Below, piece after piece: positions 24,622 through 32,782 of a stretch of DNA of 64,000 nt. The notes under the pieces are model-generated. The model made no database searches. It worked only from the letters and a program-made list of their open reading frames with translations, and was not told the origin of the DNA. The position numbers and the translations under genes are program-made. Origin of the DNA: Rhizobium leguminosarum (lineage in GTDB: Bacteria > Pseudomonadota > Alphaproteobacteria > Rhizobiales > Rhizobiaceae). Where the stretch lies: positions 124,001 to 188,000 of the forward strand of contig NZ_CP016288.1 in NCBI RefSeq assembly GCF_001679785.1, written 5' to 3'. The first letter of the stretch is position 1; each line of letters opens with the position of its first letter.

Positions 24622-26804
24622 GTGCGACCTGAAAGTCGCATGAATCTCTGTTTCGAGAGGAGAACACGTAATGTGAACTTTACGAAACCGACCGTTCCAT
24701 CGGTCGTTCCCTACCCGAACATGCGAAGTTGGCAACGACTTCGTGTGGAGCTTCGGGGACAACGTAACCACCGGGTTGACCGGTCCACCGAACCGTGAGG
24801 CGAAGTGGAAACTGCCAGCACAAAGGCGGTGAGGTGCAAGGGATGAGCAATGACGACCAACACAAGTGAACTTCCGATAAACGCCGTAACAAGGAACAAG
24901 CCAAATGTGCTGATAGGCTTGAACCAAAAGGTGTGCAGCAAGGTGTGGTCCTTTCCGGTTGGACCTCCATGGACGGAAAGCTGCCGGCGAATAGGAAGGG
25001 TCCGACTGGCTCTGAGATTCATGCGGAACAGGGTAAGCCCATAGCGCTGCCGGTAACGGCAGGCGAACCGTAAGGAACGCCGTTGGTGTTGTGGGTAAAG
25101 GAAGGCGGAGAAAGCGAAGGCCCGGCTGTAATGGTCGGGATACGGGCTGCAACATCGCCCGACACGAAAGTGGGCAGACTTCCGCCCGGTCATTCATGGC
25201 GAGAGAACATGATTAATTGCTGGACGAGGAAAAGCAGATGACGGCAATCGATGCGAAAGCAGCGAATGCTGGTGCGTCCTCGCACGGAGGGCAGATGTGG
25301 GATCAGACAGACTGGTCGCAGATTGAAGCAACCGTGAAGCGACTTCAAGTGCGTATCGCCAAGGCCACTCGCGAAGGCCGAAGGGGCAAGGTAAAAGCCT
25401 TGCAACGTCTGCTGACCCGCTCGCACAACGGCAAGATGCTGGCTGTGAAGCGGGTGACGGGGAATCGCGGCAAGAAAACGCCGGGAGTGGACGGAGAAAT
25501 CTGGACAACCCCCGTGGCCAGATGGAAGGGAGTAATGTCGTTGCGGCATCACGGCTACCGTACGATGCCGTTGCGACGCGTTTATATTCCCAAGAGTAAC
25601 GGCAAGAAGCGCCCGCTCGGGATACCCCGTATGCTATGCCGCGCGATGCAAGCCTTATGGAAGCTTGCGCTGGAACCAGTGACGGAGACCTTGGCGGACC
25701 CGAATTCCTATGGATTTCGGCCCAAACGCTCGACAGCCGACGCCATTGAGCAGTGCTTCATCACGTTGGCAAGGCGAAAGTCCGCCACGTGGATTCTAGA
25801 GGGCGATATCAAAAGCTGTTTCGATGAAATCAGCCATGATTACATCCTCGAGCATATGCCTATGGACAAGGCGATCCTGCGGAAGTGGCTTCAAGCTGGC
25901 TACATTGAAGAGGGAACTCTGTTCGAGACGCGGGCGGGAACCCCGCAAGGGGGCGTGATTTCGCCCACAATCGCTAACAGAGTGTTGGACGGGCTTGAGG
26001 CCGCAGTCGATGCAAGCGTGGGATCGTCGAAATCCACGTACCGAAAAGCCAAACCCCACGTCATCCGTTATGCCGACGACTTTATTGTAACCAGTGCATC
26101 GAAAGAAGTGCTGGAACACAAGGTCTTGCCGGCGATCAGGAAATACCTGGCTGTTCGCGGACTGGAACTCTCGGACGAGAAAACCAGAATCACGAACATT
26201 GCGGATGGTTTCGATTTTCTGGGCCAGAATGTGCGAAAGTACAACGGCAAACTCCTCATCACGCCGTCCAAACACAGCGTCAAGGCGCTGCTGGATAAGG
26301 TCCGGAGAATCATCAAAGGCAACGCTGCCATCGCGCAGGAGGGATTGATACGAATGCTGAACCCGATCATGCGGGGATGGGCGATGTATCACCGCCATGT
26401 CGTGGCGAAGGCGACCTTCTCTTCGATAGACTTCTACATCTGGCGCATGCTCTGGAGATGGGCGTGCAGACGACACCCCAACAAAGGAGCACGGTGGATC
26501 AGGAGAAGGTATTTCCGGGTCAACGGTAGCCAATCATGGGATTTCAACACGGCAGACGCCAAGTATGGGCTTGTCCGCGCGGCGGCTGTCTCAGTCAAGA
26601 GGCACGCCAAAATCCCGGCGTTGGCGAGCCCGTTCGATCCCACATGGGATGCCTACTTCGACCGCCGTCAGAACGCGAAACATACCGCCGGGGAGCCCGG
26701 TGTCACAACGTGGCGCTGGAGAATGGCTTGAGCCGGGTGCGAAGTGATCCGCACGCCCGGTTCTTAGGGGGCGGCGGGGCAGCAATGCCCCGCTGCTACC
26801 CGAC
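24622..26804 (+). mobile_element. group II intron with reverse transcriptase
   Basis: The 5' end GTGCGAC at 24622 fits the group II consensus start. Domain V is clear at 26731-26764 (GAGCCGGGTGCGAAG, then TCCGCACGCCCGGTTC), followed by a domain VI hairpin (GGCGGGGCAGC-AAT-GCCCCGCTGC) and a 3' end near CTACCCGAC at 26804. About 600 nt of structured RNA precede the protein gene. The intron moves by reverse splicing and reverse transcription. The boundaries are by consensus and may be off by a few bases. Confidence 0.88.
25238..26731 (+). CDS. ltrA: group II intron-encoded reverse transcriptase/maturase
   Basis: The ATG at 25238 (MTAIDAKAANAG) has GAGG at good spacing; a TTG seven codons upstream is possible. 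The 497-aa protein has reverse transcriptase blocks (PLGIPRMLCRAMQALW, YGFRPKRSTADAI, GTPQGGVISP, and the catalytic YADD in VIRYADDFIV). The maturase X domain follows (LIRMLNPIMRGWAMYHR and NKGARWIRRRYF). The C-terminus ends after FDPTWDAYFDRRQ without the CxxC/HNH endonuclease that often follows, so target cutting is likely reduced or done differently. Confidence 0.95.
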   Translation: MTAIDAKAANAGASSHGGQMWDQTDWSQIEATVKRLQVRIAKATREGRRGKVKALQRLLTRSHNGKMLAVKRVTGNRGKKTPGVDGEIWTTPVARWKGVMSLRHHGYRTMPLRRVYIPKSNGKKRPLGIPRMLCRAMQALWKLALEPVTETLADPNSYGFRPKRSTADAIEQCFITLARRKSATWILEGDIKSCFDEISHDYILEHMPMDKAILRKWLQAGYIEEGTLFETRAGTPQGGVISPTIANRVLDGLEAAVDASVGSSKSTYRKAKPHVIRYADDFIVTSASKEVLEHKVLPAIRKYLAVRGLELSDEKTRITNIADGFDFLGQNVRKYNGKLLITPSKHSVKALLDKVRRIIKGNAAIAQEGLIRMLNPIMRGWAMYHRHVVAKATFSSIDFYIWRMLWRWACRRHPNKGARWIRRRYFRVNGSQSWDFNTADAKYGLVRAAAVSVKRHAKIPALASPFDPTWDAYFDRRQNAKHTAGEPGVTTWRWRMA

Positions 26805-27135
26805 GTGGTGGGTGCACAATGGAATCTCAGAGAGAGATAGACCACGGCGCCCCAGGCGCCGTGTCTGTATCCGGCGTCCAGCCGGCCATGCAGTCTATCC
26901 TCGGCCATCGTCGCGGCGACTTCGCGCCGCCGGCGCAGCAGCCGCGAGAGGGGCGTGACCCGAATGGGCGGAGACCGATTGCGGGCTCCGTGAGCGAGAG
27001 CGAATAGCACCGTCCGCCGCAGGCGGCTCGCTCGGATCATCCGCCGACAACCCATCATCAGCATGAATCAATCGAGACCGACCGATTCAAACATGTCGTT
27101 GGACGCCGAGTCGGCCCTGCCCGATTCTCCGTGTC
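26805..27135. other. intergenic region after the intron, no gene seen
   Basis: Apart from a short hairpin (CGGCGCC-CCA-GGCGCCG near 26850) I see no feature. This should be the 3' exon side of the intron target. It also precedes the WGR gene, without an evident promoter. Confidence 0.5.
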
Positions 27136-27411
27136 ATGATCGCGCAACGCTACCAGCTCTATGTCGAACGCATCGACGCCAAGAAAAACATGGCCCGCTA
27201 CTATGCTATGTCGATTGAACCGAATCTGTTCGGCGATGCCTGTCTCATCCGCCGATGGGGCCGCATCGGTGCAAGTGGTCAAAGGCGAGAGCATCATTTC
27301 GCGCGAGAGGAAGAGGCGGTCAGGCTCTTCCTTCAGCTTTTGCGAAAGAGGCGGTCGCGCGGATATAGGCCGAAACCGCATATACGGCACGATGCATCGG
27401 GTGATCGATAG
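27136..27411 (+). CDS. WGR-domain protein, 91 aa
   Basis: The central segment CLIRRWGRIGASGQRREHHF with the WGR triplet, preceded by ARYYAMSIEPNLFGD, matches the WGR domain, a nucleic-acid-binding fold also found in PARPs. Short stand-alone WGR proteins of about 90 residues are common on rhizobial plasmids. The basic C-terminus (LRKRRSRGYRPKPHIRH) would favour DNA contact. The ribosome site is weak. The partner process is unknown. Confidence 0.85.
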   Translation: MIAQRYQLYVERIDAKKNMARYYAMSIEPNLFGDACLIRRWGRIGASGQRREHHFAREEEAVRLFLQLLRKRRSRGYRPKPHIRHDASGDR

Positions 27412-27439
27412 CGGAGGGAGTGCTGTGGAGGCGGATGCC

Positions 27440-27600
27440 ATCCTCATGTCGATGGCATGGGATCGAACCAAGAGGTGGGGTATCCCACCGCTTCGCCGTT
27501 TCCGTAGGAACCACGGCAAGTTCTGGCACCTGCCGATGGCGAAGCGAAGCTTCGGGCGTGAGCGCCGGTCGATCCGGCGCGTCGGCCAGCCGACATGGCG
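27440..27600. repeat. hairpin-rich non-coding stretch
   Basis: Short perfect inverted repeats follow one another: GGTGGG-GTAT-CCCACC near 27473-27488, a palindromic CGAAGCTTCG near 27545, and CGCCGG-TCGAT-CCGGCG near 27563. No frame is convincing. They may be REP-like elements or transcript-end signals for the WGR gene. Confidence 0.4.
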
Positions 27601-27610
27601 AAAGCCACCC

Positions 27611-27775
27611 TCAGAAGGGTGGCTCGGCGTCAATTGCGCCCTCCTGCTCTGCGGTGATCACCGCCAGCTCTGCGCGAGCCAGCTCCAGTTCGATTTCGAT
27701 CTCGCGGCGCTCGACGGGGTCGATTGCTTCGCGCAGTTCGAGGCGAAGCTCTTCAATGTGTTGTTCCAGAAGCAT
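27611..27775 (-). CDS. 54-aa charged helical protein
   Basis: The frame from ATG 27775 to the stop at 27611 has AAGGAG at optimal distance and ends in EPPF. The product (MLLEQHIEELRLELREAIDP at the start) is almost entirely alternating acidic/basic and leucine residues with a repeating ERREIEIELELARAEL pattern, a likely coiled coil. The stop codon sits in the loop of a hairpin with arms AGCCACCC/GGGTGGCT followed by TT, a terminator. It shares its leader with the gene at 24056-24448. Confidence 0.7.
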   Translation of the reverse strand: MLLEQHIEELRLELREAIDPVERREIEIELELARAELAVITAEQEGAIDAEPPF

Positions 27776-27836
27776 CGTCGTCGTCTCCTTGACGTTTGTG
27801 AAAGACGACGCGCGCGGTCATGGGGGCGTGGCGGGA

Positions 27837-27955
27837 TCAGGGATCGCGGAACGCGACCGCCAGCGGCGGCGAGTGGGGGTGCCGATTTTGTCGGAGTGCA
27901 GGGAACCGGAGCGGAGGCAAAATTGGGGGCACCGCTCGTCCTTGAGGCCGTCATG
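27837..27955 (-). repeat. repeated leader element, copy 2
   Basis: The 34-bp core at 27837-27870 is identical to 24505-24538 and lies 62 nt before the start of the small coiled-coil gene (57 nt in the other copy). The blocks CAATTTT and CAAGGAC recur further upstream on the coding strand. Equal placement before two different genes points to a shared promoter or regulatory leader. Confidence 0.75.
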
Positions 27956-28011
27956 CCCCCATGACACCCTCGGACGGACTGAGCAGACATTTCCTCAGGT
28001 ATGGCACCAGA

Positions 28012-28046
28012 GATCCGCAAGCGGGCTCGATGCCCGCTTGCGGATC
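28012..28046. repeat. hairpin with perfect 15-bp stem
   Basis: Arms GATCCGCAAGCGGGC and GCCCGCTTGCGGATC enclose TCGAT. It lies in the gap between the repeated leader and the HU gene. There is no U-tract, so it is more like a REP-type palindrome than a terminator. Confidence 0.6.
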
Positions 28047-28191
28047 CACCATGCAGACCCACGGAGATGCCTCAAAGCCCTTGGTAGTTGTGGAAAAATG
28101 GGCAAATCGTTGATCTTGACGCGGTGCGTCGATGACAGCGCTTTGATCCCCTGTCAGGGATTTTCGCATTAACGTTGATGCGGAGAAGAAA

Positions 28192-28470
28192 ATGACCACG
28201 ACCAATGAAATCGCCGACAAGATCGCCGGCGAACACAGCCTCACCAAGGCACAGGGAAAAGCCATCGTCGAGGCGGTGATCGCTTCCATTACCGAAGCCG
28301 CGGTCGCCGGCAACGAGACGTCCCTCCCCGGCTTCGGCAAGTTCAAGGTGAAGGCGACACCGGAGCGCGAGGCTCGCAACCCGTCGACCGGCGCGACGAT
28401 CAAGGTTGCCGCGGCCAAGAAGCTAGCCTTTACGCCGGCCAAGGCATTGAAGGATGCGCTGAACAAGTAA
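28192..28470 (+). CDS. HU-family DNA-binding protein
   Basis: The 92-aa protein has the complete HU/IHF fold: N-terminal helices (MTTTNEIADKIAGEHSLTKA), GNETSLPGFGKFKVKATPER, the arm motif ARNPSTGATIKVAAAKKLAF and C-terminal helix FTPAKALKDALNK. It bends DNA and would help pack or remodel the plasmid. GGAGAAG precedes the ATG at good spacing. A strong terminator follows. Confidence 0.95.
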   Translation: MTTTNEIADKIAGEHSLTKAQGKAIVEAVIASITEAAVAGNETSLPGFGKFKVKATPEREARNPSTGATIKVAAAKKLAFTPAKALKDALNK

Positions 28471-28490
28471 TCTTGTCGGCATGCAAAAAC

Positions 28491-28521
28491 TAGCCCGGCA
28501 CCGTGCCGGGCTATTTTCGTT
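28491..28521 (+). terminator. rho-independent terminator after the HU gene
   Basis: The stem TAGCCCGGCAC/GTGCCGGGCTA is followed by TTTTCGTTTT, a classic intrinsic terminator 20 nt after the HU stop. Its symmetry may also serve the convergent gene at 28533. Confidence 0.9.
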
Positions 28522-28532
28522 TTGGGTTTGCG

Positions 28533-28865
28533 TCAGCGGGCGGATGTCCCGTTGAGAAGATCCTGGATGATCGTGTCGCTGACCGCGTGATGCGCTTCGC
28601 GGGCATGGTCGTCCAGCAGCTTGTGAAGAATGCCGGATGCCAAGGGTATGAAGTCGAAACCGCGCGCGATTGCTGCGGCACGCAGTTGCGACAGTGTTTC
28701 GAACTCCTTGAAGTCAGTGCCAAGCCAGAGTCCGAGATCCTCGCCCCCAGCGTCCGGAAACGCCTGGAGGAAGAACGTCTGAAGCGGGCGGTCGTAGCCG
28801 ATAATGGCATCCGGGTCGGCGTGGCAGGATGCGGTCCTGGTGACGATAATTGTGTAGCGGCTCAT
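28533..28865 (-). CDS. hypothetical plasmid protein, 110 aa
   Basis: AAAGGAGG lies nine bases before the ATG at 28865, a very strong ribosome site. The protein (MSRYTIIVTRTASCHADPDA at the start) has a short beta-strand N-terminus and an acidic middle (DAGGEDLGLWLGTDFKEFE). I do not recognise the family. It sits between DUF736 and HU genes in the rhizobial backbone block. The order suggests plasmid maintenance but nothing specific can be claimed. Confidence 0.7.
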   Translation of the reverse strand: MSRYTIIVTRTASCHADPDAIIGYDRPLQTFFLQAFPDAGGEDLGLWLGTDFKEFETLSQLRAAAIARGFDFIPLASGILHKLLDDHAREAHHAVSDTIIQDLLNGTSAR

Positions 28866-28921
28866 GGCGGCCTCCTTTGGAATGGGGACGCCGACCCCGA
28901 ATTTGGGGCCGGCGGTCCGGT

Positions 28922-29245
28922 TCAGGCCGGGCTGTTCCAGAGGATGACCTTCTTGCCGGGCTCGCCGCCGGGCGCCGGGGCGACGTTGCCGAAGATCACG
29001 CCGATCTCGGGCGCTTCGAGCTTCGTGGAGATGTATTCTTCGCCTGTCTGGCGGGAGATGCGGTTCCAGCCTGCGCCGATCTCAAAGCCAGTCTTGCGGT
29101 GGATGATGCGGTAGTCGGGGGCTTCTTCGCTCGCCTTGTTGGCGTTCGGGATTAGGGCGATCGGGGCGTTGACCCGGATGGTGGCGAAGACGCCTTCGAG
29201 AGTGCCGTCGGTCTTTTCGGTGAGGGTTGCGATCGTGGTGGCCAT
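28922..29245 (-). CDS. DUF736-family protein, 107 aa
   Basis: The start MATTIATLTEKTDGTLEGVF, then ATIRVNAPIALIPN, APDYRIIHRKTGFEIGAGW and a final KKVILWNSPA fit DUF736. These small, probably beta-rich proteins are found almost only on alphaproteobacterial plasmids and genomic islands, and their function is unknown. AAGGAGAC precedes the ATG. The neighbourhood (DUF2493, DUF932, ParB-like, Toprim) is the usual one. Confidence 0.88.
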   Translation of the reverse strand: MATTIATLTEKTDGTLEGVFATIRVNAPIALIPNANKASEEAPDYRIIHRKTGFEIGAGWNRISRQTGEEYISTKLEAPEIGVIFGNVAPAPGGEPGKKVILWNSPA

Positions 29246-29709
29246 GAGATTGTCTCCTTCGTTGCATCGGGACCATTCCCGATGGCGCCCGAAGAAGGGG
29301 CCGCGCCGCAGGCGTCACCGCAGCGTAGCGAAGGGAAACCCCTTGCGGGTTGACGCTGATCGCGGCCGGTCCCTTAGAAAGGCGACATAAAGAACGGGAA
29401 TGGTCTTTGATTGCGATGTCGTCAGGAGACCTCGCCGTGGCGCCCGTTTGCTGCCGCGCGGAGTGCCGCGCTCGTGACATGCGTTGGTGGTGTTCGGGTC
29501 AACGGACGCTGGCCGTCAACCAGTCGGGCACATCGCGAGAGATCGGCACAGCCCTGATCCCATCCTCATCGTCAAAGATGGCCTTCGGTGGCGTGAGGCC
29601 CGAATCCTCGGCGTTCCGTGACGCGACTGCAGTTCTGCGGAGCGCAACCGCGTGACAGACGTGATTTCAAGAGATGTCGCTTCGGAGGGCGGCGGGGATG
29701 CGGCAAGTC
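29246..29709. other. leader of DUF736 gene and a possible short relic frame
   Basis: The left part is a GC-rich leader for the DUF736 gene with no similarity seen to the 34-bp repeat. On the minus strand, an open frame ends at 29510 with VPISRDVPDWLTASVR and is open back to about 29680, but has no usual start codon. It might be the end of a lost gene. Nothing else is supported. Confidence 0.35.
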
Positions 29710-30129
29710 TCAGTCGAGGCGGTTGACCCGGCCGGTTCGGCCGCGCGCCTCGGCAAACAGTCTGGCGATCTTCACCATGAAGGACTTGCTGAAGCGGCCG
29801 AGGATATCCTGACCGGGCTCGATGTACCAGGAGCGCTCGACAATATCGTAATTGTATTCGTCGACCATGATCCAGCACTGCTTCAGATCGCTTAAGCCCG
29901 CGCGCTTGCGCTCGATGTCCGGGATCTCCAATGAGGCGCGACCCGTTTGCGGCGGTTGGGTGGTGATGGCGAGAAGCGCCAGATGGGTATTTCCATCGGC
30001 GGCATTGCGGATGGCGACGACGACGCAGACGGGACGCTGCTTGCGGCCTTCGGTCTCACCGCGCTGCTGCTGCCAGGCCCAGAGGTAGGGATAGGAGATG
30101 ACCTCGCCGGGTCGGAATTCACGGCTCAT
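29710..30129 (-). CDS. putative PemK/MazF-like toxin
   Basis: The start is ATG 30129 (MSREFRPGEVISYPYLW), 11 nt inside the end of the antitoxin gene. The order RPGEVISYPYLW, RPVCVVVAIRN, then SLEIPDIERKRAGLSDLKQCWIM with VDEYNYDI fits the PemK/MazF barrel, where such toxins cut mRNA at short sites. It is 139 aa, longer than usual, with a basic C-terminal tail. The match is by pattern only. Overlap with a Phd-type gene supports a toxin-antitoxin pair that would stabilise the plasmid. Confidence 0.6.
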   Translation of the reverse strand: MSREFRPGEVISYPYLWAWQQQRGETEGRKQRPVCVVVAIRNAADGNTHLALLAITTQPPQTGRASLEIPDIERKRAGLSDLKQCWIMVDEYNYDIVERSWYIEPGQDILGRFSKSFMVKIARLFAEARGRTGRVNRLD

Positions 30130-30379
30130 CGTCGTAGCCTTCGCCATGCGCCAGCCGATCGAGCGCCTCGTCGAACAGTTCCGCATGCTCGGCGGGCATC
30201 TCCGAGATATGAAAGGCGCGGCGGGGGTCGCCACCGGTGCGCATGCGCTCATAGTGATCGTAGCTCATCAGCACGAAGCGAGGCTTCTTGTGGCGAGTCA
30301 GAACAACCGGCTCGCGGCTTGCCGCATCGGTAACGTCGCCGATCTGCTTGTTGAGGTCGCCTGTCGTGAACTGCTTCAT
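30119..30379 (-). CDS. Phd/YefM-type antitoxin
   Basis: The start at ATG 30379 (MKQFTTGDLNKQIGDVTDAA) has GGAG at good spacing and gives 86 aa. The N-terminal Phd/YefM fold is evident in DVTDAASREPVVLTRHKKPRFVLMSYDHYERM. The C-terminal acidic tail (HGEGYDDEP) would wrap and block the toxin. The same frame is open upstream through four in-frame ATG codons made by a 9-nt tandem repeat, so a longer form is possible. It likely autoregulates the pair. Confidence 0.75.
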   Translation of the reverse strand: MKQFTTGDLNKQIGDVTDAASREPVVLTRHKKPRFVLMSYDHYERMRTGGDPRRAFHISEMPAEHAELFDEALDRLAHGEGYDDEP

Positions 30380-30401
30380 CGCGAAGATCTCCACTTCGAT
30401 T

Positions 30402-30442
30402 CCCATATAATCCATCTTTCCCATGTTTTCCATCTTTTCCAT
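30402..30442 (-). repeat. 9-nt tandem repeat before the antitoxin
   Basis: On the coding strand ATGGAAAAG, ATGGAAAAC, ATGGGAAAG and ATGGATTAT follow one another, then ATGGG. Each unit keeps the reading frame of the antitoxin and starts with ATG. It may be an array of operator half-sites, alternative starts, or a repeat-encoded N-terminus. Confidence 0.6.
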
Positions 30443-30461
30443 GTATCCCGGAAGACGGCGC

Positions 30462-31403
30462 TCACGCGCCGTCTCCTGAAGCCTGCCAGACCGGAATGCC
30501 GAGCCGGCGTGCCTTGTCGGCGAGATTGCCTGTGATGCCGTTTCCGGGAAAGACGATCAATCCGGCGGGCATGACCGACAGCATATCGTCATTGCGCCGA
30601 AACGGTGCGGCCTTGGCGTGTTTCGTCCAATTCGGCTTGAAGGTGATCTGCGTCACCTTGCGGGCTTCAGCCCAGCATGCAGCAATCCGTTCGGCACCTT
30701 TTGGCGAGCCGCCGTGCAGCAATACCATGTCAGGATACTTCGCATGCGCCTGATCGAGCTTGGCCCAAATCCGCTCATGGTCGTTATAGTCCATGCCACC
30801 GGCGAAAGCGATCTTGGTGCCGGCGGGGATCAGCACCTCGGTCTCGGCGCGGCGTCGAGCGGACAGGAAGTCCCGACTGTCGATCATCGCCGCCGTCATG
30901 TTGGTGTGGTTGACCTTCGAGCCGGTGCGCGGCCGCCAGGACGATCCGGATTGCGCCTCGAACAGGTCGGCGGCATAGTCGCGCATGAACTCGAAGCTAT
31001 TCCTGCGTTCCAAGAGCGTGATGCCCTCGGCAATGAGGCGTTCGAGCTCGACACTCTTCACCTCCGAGCCGTCCTGCTCACGCTGGCCGGTGCGCTGCAC
31101 TTCCTCGTTGCGGTCGAGCTCACGCTGGATGCGCTCGCCGGCGCGATGGAAGAGATTAGGGATCGACCAGAACAGGTCTTCGAGATCGGGCTCCAGGCGG
31201 GTGTTGCCGAGCATTTCGGCGAGGGCGTCGAAGATCGTGGTGATCGATGACTGGACCTGCGGTTCCTCCGGCAATGGCCGCGGGTCGGGCTCGTCCTGGA
31301 AGGGGCGATAGCCGTAGACCTGCATCTCGTAGATGAAGCGGTCGGTCGGGGAGGAAGCGTGGTTAGGCTCGAAGCCGTCGTCGGGGTGGAGGATCAGGTC
31401 CAT
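30462..31403 (-). CDS. DUF2493-domain protein
   Basis: ATG 31403 (MDLILHPDDGFEP) with CGGAGACC upstream is preferred; the longer frame reads into GC-rich leader. The 313-aa protein has an N-terminal alpha-helical part and a C-terminal Rossmann-like DUF2493 domain. That domain has KIAFAGGMDYNDHERIW, MVLLHGGSPKGAERIAACWA and GLIVFPGNGITGNLADKARR, all nucleotide-binding motifs of the SLOG-like group. The substrate is unknown; the family is frequent on alphaproteobacterial plasmids. Confidence 0.85.
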   Translation of the reverse strand: MDLILHPDDGFEPNHASSPTDRFIYEMQVYGYRPFQDEPDPRPLPEEPQVQSSITTIFDALAEMLGNTRLEPDLEDLFWSIPNLFHRAGERIQRELDRNEEVQRTGQREQDGSEVKSVELERLIAEGITLLERRNSFEFMRDYAADLFEAQSGSSWRPRTGSKVNHTNMTAAMIDSRDFLSARRRAETEVLIPAGTKIAFAGGMDYNDHERIWAKLDQAHAKYPDMVLLHGGSPKGAERIAACWAEARKVTQITFKPNWTKHAKAAPFRRNDDMLSVMPAGLIVFPGNGITGNLADKARRLGIPVWQASGDGA

Positions 31404-31730
31404 GGTGGTCTCCGTTCGGTGGGCCGCGCCTCTCGCGGCCTGACGGCGAACCCGGTCACGCGGGCCGAGGCCGGAACCGCAAGCGAAGCGCAGCGGCCCA
31501 GCGAAGCGCCGGGCGGGGACAAGAGGGTTTCTTGATCCGCGAGGAATGACGGGCCGCGCCTGCGGACTGGCAGGGGAAGAAACCCGACTGACCCGCTGAA
31601 GGCCGGAGGCCCGCGTGGTAAGGGTCGCCTCTCGGCAGGCCCGCGGGCGCGCGCCAATCCGGAATAAGACCAATGGACCGCCCTTCGCCAGGGCCCTCGC
31701 CGGCCCCTCCCCCAGCGTTTGCGGTCAGCT
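31404..31730. other. GC-rich leader upstream of the DUF2493 gene
   Basis: A stretch of over 300 bp without a supported gene. It is rich in GGCCGCG-like words (GCGGGCC, CGCGGCC, GGGCCGC), a style shared with the leaders at 24500 and 29300. It probably carries the promoter of the leftward genes. Confidence 0.5.
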
Positions 31731-32768
31731 TCAGGCGGTCAGGAAGGCCACCGCATCTTCCGGAGTGAGTTGAGCCTTGAGGCTTGCGGTCAGCCGGTCC
31801 GGCCCCAACCAGCGAAGATCATCGTTGAAGTCGCCGAATTCCGGCGACAGCACCAACGGCAGGATCCCGTGCGCCTGCGCCCGTCGGCTCAATCCCTCGA
31901 TCCCATGCCGGCCTGCGGCATCCGCGTCGGCCGCGATATAGATACGCCGGCATCCGGGCGGGAAGTGGAAGCCCGCGAGGTGATTGGCCGTGAGTGCCGC
32001 GACCATCGGCATGCCGGGCATCACATGTGAGAGGGACAGCATGGTCTCGATGCCCTCGCCCGCTGCCAGGACCGGTACAGGATCGGTAACTGGATAGCGG
32101 AAACGGACGCCATTACCGAGCAACCCACCGAGAGCACGGCGCGGATCGTCCACCTTGGCCTTGCCGACGCCATCGGGATCGAGCCAGCTGCGGTGCACGC
32201 CGGTGATGGCTCCGGCCGCATCGGTCACTGCCGCAATGAGAGCCGGAAAGCTGGTCGTCCGAGCAGTGACGAGATCGCGATAATAGCAGGACGGATGGAA
32301 ACGGAGCGCACCATGGGTGGGCGCCCGCAGAATGCCGCGTTCGCGCAGATAGATGTCGGCGAGCGTACCCGCCAACGGCTGCGTCATTCGAAACAGCCGT
32401 CGTGCCCGCTCTGTCGCCGGCCGCTCGACCGGAGAGGCGTCACTTACGTCGCCCCTGAGGTCCGACACCGGTTCGGGCTGGGGCAGGCTCAGAAAATGAC
32501 GCGCCTCCTCGGCAACGTCCCGGAAGTCCACGAGGCCACAGGTCTCGCGGACGAGATCGAGCAGGTCACCGAACTGACCGGTCGCCGCATCCGTCCACCG
32601 GCCAGCACGCGGGCCGGCCAGATGCACGTAGAGCGACTGGCCCTTGTTGTTGGCGACATCGCCGACGAGCCAGTAGTTGCCGGCGCGGCGGCCGGCGGAA
32701 AGATAGTGACGGCAGACCGCCTCCGCGTCTTGCGCGAGACGGCCCGCCAGATCCGAGGCGGACAGCAT
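31731..32768 (-). CDS. Toprim-domain protein, primase-like
   Basis: The ATG at 32768 is preferred since GGAGGG lies seven bases upstream; an ATG at 32783 overlaps the previous stop. The 345-aa product has a zinc-less N-terminal part and a C-terminal Toprim fold with AAGEGIETMLSLS (acidic motif), YIAADADAAGRHGIEGL (DxD motif) and DFNDDLR. P4-type plasmid primases and related proteins of conjugative plasmids share this layout. It probably acts on single-stranded plasmid DNA together with the large helicase gene directly upstream. Confidence 0.85.
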   Translation of the reverse strand: MLSASDLAGRLAQDAEAVCRHYLSAGRRAGNYWLVGDVANNKGQSLYVHLAGPRAGRWTDAATGQFGDLLDLVRETCGLVDFRDVAEEARHFLSLPQPEPVSDLRGDVSDASPVERPATERARRLFRMTQPLAGTLADIYLRERGILRAPTHGALRFHPSCYYRDLVTARTTSFPALIAAVTDAAGAITGVHRSWLDPDGVGKAKVDDPRRALGGLLGNGVRFRYPVTDPVPVLAAGEGIETMLSLSHVMPGMPMVAALTANHLAGFHFPPGCRRIYIAADADAAGRHGIEGLSRRAQAHGILPLVLSPEFGDFNDDLRWLGPDRLTASLKAQLTPEDAVAFLTA

Positions 32769-32782
32769 GGGCAGGCCCTCCA

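Noticed and set aside
25796..26533. 245-aa minus-strand open frame inside the group II intron
   Set aside because: It is the antisense shadow of the reverse transcriptase gene.
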